Shown one piece after another: positions 17,190 through 21,714 of a stretch of DNA of 21,714 nt. A model generated the notes under the pieces. That model ran no database searches. It saw only the letters and a list, made by a program, of their open reading frames with translations, and was not told the DNA's origin. Positions within the stretch are counted from its first letter, which is position 1; each line of letters starts with the position of its first letter. The stretch comes from an uncultured Oscillospiraceae bacterium (lineage in GTDB: Bacteria > Bacillota > Clostridia > Oscillospirales > Oscillospiraceae): NCBI GenBank assembly GCA_934546725.1, contig CAKTED010000003.1:1-21714 (forward strand), written 5' to 3'. Both the position numbers and the translations under genes were made by a program.

Positions 17190-18866
17190 ATGAAAGAGGA
17201 AAATATATTGAAAAGCATTGTAAAAAGAGCACTTTGCGCGCTGCTGTGTGTCAAAAAAGCTTTTCCTGTAAGGCAGTTATGCAGGCAGTCTCACAGAGTT
17301 CCGTCATCCGCAGATGACGGAATAAAGTCAGATCCCGTTTTTTCCGGGGACCGGTACCTCGGAAAAAACACTTCTCAGCCCGCAAGTGTGCGAGCAGAGC
17401 GAGTGCGCGTGGCGGGCTGTATCCCTTCACGGAAATGCTTGCATTTTCGCGAGAGCGTGTCGATAAAGTCGACACGCTCAAGAGCGCTGTGCGCGCTGCT
17501 GTGCGCGCTGCCGCTGCTTACCGTGCCGGTAATGGCGGCGGAGCCGGAGCCGGTGCGTATAGCGTTTCTTGACAGCGGCATATCGCTGAAGCACCTTGAT
17601 CCTGCTCAGGTCGCGGAGGGCGAAAACCTTGTTTTCCCGCAGCGCGATACGGATGACCGCATAGGTCACGGCACCGCGACGGCGGGGCTGGTGCTCGGCT
17701 CGAAAGAGCTTGGTCTTGAGGGAACGTGCCCGTCCGCGATAGCGGTCCCGCTTGTATGCGCCGACGCGTACAGCTCCGGCGTCAGAAAAACGGGGGACGC
17801 GGCAACTGCGGCGAAGGCGATACGTCTCGGCGTGGATAAATACGGCTGCCGTATCATAAACGCAAGTCTCGGCCTGCCGGAGGATGATCCAGAGCTTCGA
17901 GAGGCGGTGGAATATGCCAGGAAGCAGGGGGCGATCATTGTCGCCGCAGTCGGAAACGATAATCTTACGGCGCCGGAGCGTGAATTTTACCCGGCGGCTT
18001 ACGAGGGGGTTATCGGCGTGGGGGCGGCGGACGGTGACGGAGCGGCAAAATTTTCTCAGCGGTCTGGCGTTGACGTGCTTGCTCCGGGCGTGAATATTGC
18101 CGCCGCAACGAACCGGAACGGCGCGAGGGCGGCGCTTGAGAGCGGTACCTCCTTTGCCTGCGCGTACATAAGCGGCGTTTGCGCGGAGATATGGAGCAGA
18201 GAACCCTCTCTCAGCGCAGAGGAGGTCTGCGACAGGCTCTTCGAGATGGCACAGGACGTCTGTGAGCCGGGGTATGATACGGACAGCGGCTGGGGGATCG
18301 TTCAGACGGGACGCATGATATGGTTTGCGGACATTGGCGGACACTGGGCGTGGGAGGATATCAGGGACTGCTATAACGCGGGGATAATGAACGGCGTTGC
18401 GGCAGGAAGCTTTGCGCCGAACGGGACAATGACCCGCGCGATGTTTGCCCAGGTGCTCTACCGCATTGCGGGAGAGCCGGAGACGGACGTAAGCAGCAGC
18501 TTTGAGGATGTTGAACCCGACGCGTGGTATGCAGACGCCGTTTCGTGGGGAAAGGGCGCGGGGATCATGACCGGAGTGAGCGATACGCGCTTTGGCGCGG
18601 ATGCCGCGATAACGCGGGAACAGCTCTGCACCATGCTCGTGCGATACCTTGCGATGAGCGGATACGACGTATCGGCCCGCGCGGAAACGTCCTTTGCCGA
18701 TGAGGGCGAGATATCGGCCTGGGCTGTGGACAGCGTGAGCTTCTGCGCTTCGGGCGGGATCGTGAGCGGGAGGGAAAACGACCGCTTTGCTCCGGGGGAG
18801 AAGGCCACGCGCGCCGAATGCTGCGCAATACTGCAAAGAATGCTCCGAAGTCTCAAATCTGAATGA
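17190..18866 (+). CDS. Subtilisin-like (S8) serine protease with three SLH repeats; signal region interrupted by an in-frame insertion
   Basis: Numbered from ATG 17190. The S8 catalytic set is complete: Asp128 in FLDSG, His160 in GHGTATAG, oxyanion Asn256 in AAVGNDN and Ser321 in GTSFACAYISG. No inhibitor propeptide lies between the predicted cleavage site (VMA-AEPEPV, ~117) and the catalytic domain. Three SLH repeats (~379-558) closely resemble those of the preceding protein, so both should sit on the same wall polymer. The real start is uncertain. TTG at 17208 has AAGAGGA (17194-17200) upstream and is better than ATG 17190. GTG at 17457, inside the inserted element, would give a compact 27-residue signal peptide. 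With either upstream start, ~75-85 basic residues precede the hydrophobic segment at ~98-117. Likely role: processing of cell-surface or envelope proteins (inference). Confidence 0.9.
   Translation: MKEENILKSIVKRALCALLCVKKAFPVRQLCRQSHRVPSSADDGIKSDPVFSGDRYLGKNTSQPASVRAERVRVAGCIPSRKCLHFRESVSIKSTRSRALCALLCALPLLTVPVMAAEPEPVRIAFLDSGISLKHLDPAQVAEGENLVFPQRDTDDRIGHGTATAGLVLGSKELGLEGTCPSAIAVPLVCADAYSSGVRKTGDAATAAKAIRLGVDKYGCRIINASLGLPEDDPELREAVEYARKQGAIIVAAVGNDNLTAPEREFYPAAYEGVIGVGAADGDGAAKFSQRSGVDVLAPGVNIAAATNRNGARAALESGTSFACAYISGVCAEIWSREPSLSAEEVCDRLFEMAQDVCEPGYDTDSGWGIVQTGRMIWFADIGGHWAWEDIRDCYNAGIMNGVAAGSFAPNGTMTRAMFAQVLYRIAGEPETDVSSSFEDVEPDAWYADAVSWGKGAGIMTGVSDTRFGADAAITREQLCTMLVRYLAMSGYDVSARAETSFADEGEISAWAVDSVSFCASGGIVSGRENDRFAPGEKATRAECCAILQRMLRSLKSE
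17226..17505. repeat. Imperfect direct repeats flanking the inserted element
   Basis: AGAGCACTTTGCGCGCTGCT and following bases at 17226-17250 recur at 17481-17505 as AGAGCGCTGTGCGCGCTGCT, with about 4 mismatches in 25. Both encode R-A-L-C-A-L-L-C. The offset is exactly 255 bp (85 codons). This could be an old target duplication or the two ends of a split signal-peptide coding sequence. The mismatches mean it is not a fresh duplication. Confidence 0.7.
17250..17480. mobile_element. Hairpin-mosaic, MITE-like in-frame insertion
   Basis: About 230 bp built of consecutive palindromes: TTCCGTCATC/GATGACGGAA (17299-17322), GTTTTTTCCG/CGGAAAAAAC (17337-17369), CAGCCCGC/GCGGGCTG (17376-17419), GAAATGC/GCATTTTC (~17431-17448, one bulge) and GAGCGTGTCGA/TCGACACGCTC (17453-17479). 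No transposase is encoded. The element keeps the protease frame open, with no stop, and splits its signal-peptide region. Its layout resembles non-autonomous or palindromic repetitive elements that can insert inside genes, such as the Rickettsia palindromic elements in concept. Exact ends are uncertain because no clean terminal inverted repeats were found. Confidence 0.65.
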
Positions 18867-18913
18867 GCCCGACGTAAATTTGCGCAATTAATTAAAAATT
18901 CACAAAAAGCAGA
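18867..18913. other. AT-rich gap after the surface operon, no clear terminator
   Basis: The sequence after the protease stop is AT-rich, but no stem followed by a T-run was seen. The operon's 3' end could not be assigned, and some read-through into the cyclophilin gene is possible. Confidence 0.4.
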
Positions 18914-18942
18914 TTGCAAACGTTAACTTTTTGTGTTATATT
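18914..18942 (+). promoter_or_regulatory. Promoter of the cyclophilin lipoprotein gene
   Basis: TTGCAA (18914-18919), a 17-bp spacer and TATATT (18937-18942), 55 bp upstream of the GTG start. A reasonable sigma-A-type match in a locally AT-rich gap. Confidence 0.65.
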
Positions 18943-18997
18943 TTTAGTAATCTGCACTGCCGTGCGGTAATAAGAAAAAAACACTGGGGGCTTTTTA

Positions 18998-19645
18998 GTG
19001 AAAAGATCCGTTATCATACGCGTTTGCGCCGTGCTGCTTATGAGCGTTATGACTCTTGCCATGCTTGGCGGCTGCGTTACCATGGGAGAGCGAAAGCCGA
19101 TAGCTACCATTACGTTCAGCAACGGCACCGTTGTCCGCGCAAGGCTTTATCCCAACAAGGCGCCGAACACCGTTGCAAACTTCATAAGCCTTGCAAACTC
19201 CGGCTTTTATGACGGCTCTCCGGTTCACAGAATAGTGGAATACTCCATCGTTCAGATGGGCAAACCGGCTGACAGCGACGAGGTGGACGCGGGGTACTAT
19301 ATCAAGGGCGAGTTTCCCAATAACGGATTTTCAAAAAACGATATGATCCACGAGGAGGGCACGCTTTCCATGGCGCGCACCGTGAGCAGTTCGGGAGACG
19401 AGAAGGATTATTACGATACCGCAAGCTGCCAGTTCTTCATCTGTGTGGACAGGGAGACGACTCTGGACGGCGATTACGCCGCGTTCGGTAAGATAATTTC
19501 CGGCTACAAGGACTTTGAGAAAATTTCAAAAATGGACGTGGATGATAATTACGCCCCGCGCGATGAGATATATGTTGAGTCCATCACCGTTGACACCTAC
19601 GGCAAGGATTACGGCGAGCCCAAAACCATCGAAAAGGATAACTGA
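18998..19645 (+). CDS. Cyclophilin-type peptidyl-prolyl cis-trans isomerase, lipoprotein
   Basis: A 215-aa protein that isomerises X-Pro bonds and is probably a foldase for exported proteins. Signal peptide with lipobox L-G-G-C, lipidated Cys26, so it should be tethered to the outer face of the membrane. The cyclophilin domain runs from ~33: TITFSNGTVVRARLYP strand, TVANFISLANSGFYDG, the catalytic H77-R78 with V-Q-M-G (85-88), C-Q-F-F-I (144-148) and LDGDYAAFGKI (156-166), all matching the family pattern HRV...VQGG...SQFFI...LDG.Y..FG. A Lys/Glu/Asn tail ends the protein. The start is GTG 18998 with GGGGG (18986-18990) seven bases upstream. It has its own promoter, but its place directly after three large exported proteins fits a role in their folding (inference). 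Confidence 0.92.
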   Translation: MKRSVIIRVCAVLLMSVMTLAMLGGCVTMGERKPIATITFSNGTVVRARLYPNKAPNTVANFISLANSGFYDGSPVHRIVEYSIVQMGKPADSDEVDAGYYIKGEFPNNGFSKNDMIHEEGTLSMARTVSSSGDEKDYYDTASCQFFICVDRETTLDGDYAAFGKIISGYKDFEKISKMDVDDNYAPRDEIYVESITVDTYGKDYGEPKTIEKDN

Positions 19646-19646
19646 A

Positions 19647-19697
19647 AACACAGAAAAGCAGAGACTTTGCCGCCGGGCATCGTCTCTGCTTTGTGTT
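19647..19697. terminator. Bidirectional terminator between the cyclophilin gene and rsmA
   Basis: A near-perfect stem: AACACAGAAAAGCAGAGAC (19647-19665) with GTCTCTGCTTTGTGTT (19682-19697), including 11 uninterrupted pairs. Reading leftward it is followed by TTTTC; reading rightward it ends in TTTGTGTTATT. Placed between convergent genes, it probably serves both. Confidence 0.75.
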
Positions 19698-19715
19698 ATT
19701 GACCTCTCGGAGGGA

Positions 19716-20579
19716 TCAGTCGCCGAGAGCTTCGGACAGCCTGTCGCTCAGAAGAGCAAATTCCGCTATGCCGAGAGTTTCGCCGCGTACCATTTCGCTG
19801 AAGCCGCAGGAGCGGATGATATCCGTCAGCTCATCCTTTGACAGCCTGTCGCCAAAGGAGGAGGCAAGGCCGTTCGCAAGCGTTTTGCGCCGCTGGCTGA
19901 AGGAGGCTCTGACCACTCTGAAAAGCATGGCCTCGCTCCTTACCGGCTGCTTTTCACTGCGGGGGCGCAGCGATATTACGGAGGAGTACACCTTTGGCCG
20001 TGGGATGAAGCAGTCCGGCGGCACGTCGAAAAGTATCTCCGGCTCGGTATGATAATTTGCGTAGACGGTGAACGCGCCGTAATCGGCGCTGCCGGGCCTG
20101 GAGCAGATCCTGCGGGCCACCTCGCGCTGGATCATGACGGTGATGCGCTCAAAGCAGCCGGAGTCTATTATTGCGCTCAGCACGGGAGTTGTGATATTAT
20201 AGGGAAGGTTTGCGCAGACGCAGGGGTGCAGACCGGGAAATTCGCGCCCGACGAGCTCAGGAATATCAAGCTTGAGGATATCGCCCTCGACGACGGTAAC
20301 ATTATCAAACTCGGCGAGCGTTGTCCCAAGCACGGGTATGAGAAGCCTGTCGAGCTCTACGGCGCATACCCTTCCTGCGGCGCGGCAAAGCTCGGAGGTG
20401 AGAACGCCCACTCCGGGGCCTATCTCGAGAACTCCGCAGCCGGAATCCACGCCTGATTCGTAAGCTATGCGCTCGGGCACCCAGCGCGCCGTGAGAAAAT
20501 TCTGCCCTTTTGCTTTGGAAAACCTGAAGCCGTGCTCGGCGAGCAGCGGCTTTATAACGTTTATGTCAAAAAGATCCAT
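19716..20579 (-). CDS. rsmA: 16S rRNA (adenine1518-N6/adenine1519-N6)-dimethyltransferase
   Basis: A 287-aa SAM-dependent methyltransferase that dimethylates two adjacent adenines in the 3' terminal loop of 16S rRNA, late in small-subunit assembly; loss gives kasugamycin resistance in known cases. Seen: the N-terminal KGQNFL (24-29), SAM motif I LEIGPGVGVLT (51-61), acidic residue in AVELD (73-77), EGD (98-100), catalytic NLPYNI (124-129), FIPRPKVYSSV in the second half, and the C-terminal helical RASFSQRRKTL region. Length is normal. I chose ATG at 20579 because GGAGG lies 8 bases upstream and the protein then starts at the conserved region. A longer open frame to 20843 overlaps the dUTPase gene and is not used. 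Divergent from dut. Confidence 0.96.
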   Translation of the reverse strand: MDLFDINVIKPLLAEHGFRFSKAKGQNFLTARWVPERIAYESGVDSGCGVLEIGPGVGVLTSELCRAAGRVCAVELDRLLIPVLGTTLAEFDNVTVVEGDILKLDIPELVGREFPGLHPCVCANLPYNITTPVLSAIIDSGCFERITVMIQREVARRICSRPGSADYGAFTVYANYHTEPEILFDVPPDCFIPRPKVYSSVISLRPRSEKQPVRSEAMLFRVVRASFSQRRKTLANGLASSFGDRLSKDELTDIIRSCGFSEMVRGETLGIAEFALLSDRLSEALGD

Positions 20580-20613
20580 AAAAATCCTCCGTAAATATTG
20601 CGGTAGTGGGTAA

Positions 20614-20642
20614 AGCATAGCATTTGCGGGGAAAAAATACAA
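20614..20642 (-). promoter_or_regulatory. rsmA: Promoter of rsmA
   Basis: Minus-strand TTGTAT (20642-20637), a 17-bp spacer and TATGCT (20619-20614), about 35 bp upstream of the rsmA start, followed by the ribosome binding site GGAGG. No equally good promoter was seen for the divergent dut gene. Confidence 0.6.
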
Positions 20643-20665
20643 GTGAAAACGGTGGTCATGCTGAA

Positions 20666-21094
20666 ATGAAAATAAAGATAATATATCACAGCAGCGAATT
20701 GAAAAGACTGGAGAGCATAAAGATCGGAGACTGGATCGATCTTCGCGCGGCGGAGAACGTTTCGCTGAAGGCGGGAGAGAGCAGGTATATTTCGCTCGGA
20801 GTATCCATGAAGCTGCCGGACGGCTATGAAGCGCATGTTGCACCGCGCAGCTCCACGTTTAAAACATGGGGGATCATTCAGACAAATTCGCTCGGCGTGG
20901 TCGACAGCAGCTATTCAGGGACGAACGATATATGGAAATACCCCGTGCTTGCGATGCGCGATACGGAAATACTGGTGAACGACCGGATATGCCAGTTCAG
21001 AATAGTGGAAAAAATGCCGGATATAGAGTTTGAGGAGGTAACGGAGCTGGACGATGTGGATCGCGGCGGCTTTGGCGTTACCGGAAGAAGCTGA
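20666..21094 (+). CDS. dut: dUTP diphosphatase (dUTPase)
   Basis: A 142-aa trimeric-type dUTPase that hydrolyses dUTP to dUMP and pyrophosphate, keeping uracil out of DNA and feeding dTMP synthesis. All five motifs are visible: I DLRAAE (25-30), II APRSST (59-64), III GVVDSSYSGTND (77-88) with the catalytic Asp80 and the base-stacking Tyr83, IV RICQFRI (107-113) and V RGGFGVTGRS (133-142). Motif III has SGTND where most members have RGE-type residues, as in other Clostridia-type sequences. ATG at 20666 gives the standard N-terminus; a GGTGG at 20650-20654 is a rather distant ribosome site. In-frame TTG at 20624 would add 14 residues unlike the family. Divergent from rsmA. Confidence 0.93.
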   Translation: MKIKIIYHSSELKRLESIKIGDWIDLRAAENVSLKAGESRYISLGVSMKLPDGYEAHVAPRSSTFKTWGIIQTNSLGVVDSSYSGTNDIWKYPVLAMRDTEILVNDRICQFRIVEKMPDIEFEEVTELDDVDRGGFGVTGRS

Positions 21095-21103
21095 AAGCAC
21101 GAA

Positions 21104-21162
21104 AAATCTCGCGGCAGACGGGAATCCACGCAGGAGCCCCGTATGCCGCGAGATTTGTTTTT
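21104..21162. terminator. Bidirectional terminator between dut and the kinase-like gene
   Basis: A perfect 13-bp stem AAATCTCGCGGCA (21104-21116) / TGCCGCGAGATTT (21144-21156), extended inside by ACGGG/CCCGT. It is followed by GTTTTT on the plus strand and by TTTTTC on the minus strand. It suits both convergent genes. Confidence 0.9.
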
Positions 21163-21189
21163 GGCATGTAAAAGAAAAAGTCAGCTGGT

Positions 21190-21714
21190 TTAATCCGCGA
21201 ATTTGTACTCCACGGCGGCCTTTATGATCTTCACAACGCCGTCCACGCCGAGCGTGCCGCTGTTGAGAATGAGATCCTTGTGGTGGCGCTCGCCGCGGTT
21301 TATGCCGGTGACGTATTTATAATAGTCGTGGCGTTTTTTGTCAACGGCGTTCATGAGGTTGCGTATCTCGGTTTCAAAGGCGGTGTAATCCTCAGCCGTA
21401 GTGAGGCGGCCCTTATATTCCTCGCGGTCGCGGTATACCTCAAGCAGGTGGTTCAGACGGATCTGATCCGGGGAATAGATGAAAACGTTAAGGCAGTCGG
21501 TGCGGTCACGGAGAATGTAGTCCGAACATCTGCCGATAATTATGCAGGATTCCTCGTCGGCAAGCTTGCGAATGATCTGTGACTGCTCCTCAATGAGCTT
21601 GTCAACGTCCGTGGAGCCGAAAAGGTACTGCGAAAGCACGGAGGGACGCGATTCATCCAGCTCATTAAGCTTGTACGGATACATGCCGAGGCGGTCCGCC
21701 GCCTTCCTTACAAG
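21190..21714 (-). CDS. Cytidylate-kinase-like family protein, N-terminus cut off by the right edge
   Basis: The frame is open from the right edge (21714) to TAA at 21190, giving 174 C-terminal residues. Visible features match the cytidylate kinase-like family: a strand then Gly-Arg in CIIIGRCSDYIL, a following hydrophobic strand LNVFIYS, an Arg-rich lid region with RDREEYKGR and KKRHDYYKYVTG, and a GERHHKDLILNSGTLG segment near the end. The P-loop that would confirm nucleotide binding lies outside the window. Family members are small cytoplasmic proteins related to CMP kinases, but most have no tested substrate and many occur beside an ordinary cmk. An internal ATG at 21684 is not the start, since family-like sequence continues upstream of it. 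Confidence 0.8.
   Translation of the reverse strand, partial: LVRKAADRLGMYPYKLNELDESRPSVLSQYLFGSTDVDKLIEEQSQIIRKLADEESCIIIGRCSDYILRDRTDCLNVFIYSPDQIRLNHLLEVYRDREEYKGRLTTAEDYTAFETEIRNLMNAVDKKRHDYYKYVTGINRGERHHKDLILNSGTLGVDGVVKIIKAAVEYKFAD

Noticed and set aside
17251..17481. 76-codon minus-strand frame across the inserted element
   Set aside because: It is a by-product of palindromic sequence lacking stops on either strand. No ribosome binding site or domain was found, although such frames are often annotated as short hypothetical proteins.
17478..18887. 469-codon minus-strand frame opposite the protease
   Set aside because: The plus strand encodes a complete S8 catalytic set and SLH repeats. 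The antisense product is basic and unrecognisable.
20580..20843. N-terminal extension of rsmA
   Set aside because: It would overlap the divergent dUTPase gene, adds no family-like sequence, and the ATG at 20579 has a strong GGAGG site.
1..21714. CRISPR arrays, tRNA or rRNA genes, transposases, phage genes
   Set aside because: I saw no regularly spaced repeats, cloverleaf or rRNA sequence, and no transposase, integrase or phage-like protein in the window.

Overview
The window looks like chromosomal DNA from a low-to-mid-GC Gram-positive bacterium, most likely a gut-type member of the Clostridia. This placement is inferred from strong AGGAGG-type ribosome binding sites, a T-box riboswitch, GTG/TTG starts, lipoprotein signal peptides, a dUTPase and cytidylate-kinase-like protein of clostridial style, and S-layer homology (SLH) surface proteins. 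I cannot name a species.

Layout. 1-191 (-): start of a lipoprotein gene cut by the left edge. 348-638 (+): small Dabb-domain protein. 642-959 (-): a complete T-box riboswitch with its own promoter, a probable Trp (UGG) specifier and a terminator. It points into the 3' end of the Dabb gene, so its target is not obvious. 1116-1946 (-): HAD-IIA (NagD-like) phosphatase. 2048-18866 (+): one long surface-protein operon behind a good sigma-A promoter. It encodes a TetR-type regulator, a 2550-aa exported Ig-like repeat protein without a visible anchor, a 2213-aa exported protein ending in three SLH repeats, and a subtilisin-like protease also ending in three SLH repeats. 18998-19645 (+): cyclophilin-type peptidyl-prolyl isomerase lipoprotein. 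19716-20579 (-): rsmA/ksgA rRNA dimethylase. 20666-21094 (+): dUTPase. 21190-21714 (-): cytidylate-kinase-like protein cut by the right edge.

How the parts may work together. The TetR gene overlaps the first giant gene by 4 bp (ATGA), and the giant genes are separated by 15 and 52 bp, so the four genes are probably co-transcribed under the regulator's own promoter. The second giant protein and the protease would be held on the cell wall by nearly identical SLH modules. The first has no anchor of its own and may be released, or held or processed by its neighbours (inference).

The most unusual structures are two. First, a roughly 255-bp hairpin-mosaic insertion sits exactly in frame in the signal-peptide region of the protease gene, flanked by an imperfect ~24-bp direct repeat. 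Second, the T-box riboswitch has no same-strand gene within 450 bp and would make an antisense RNA across the Dabb gene whenever it reads through.
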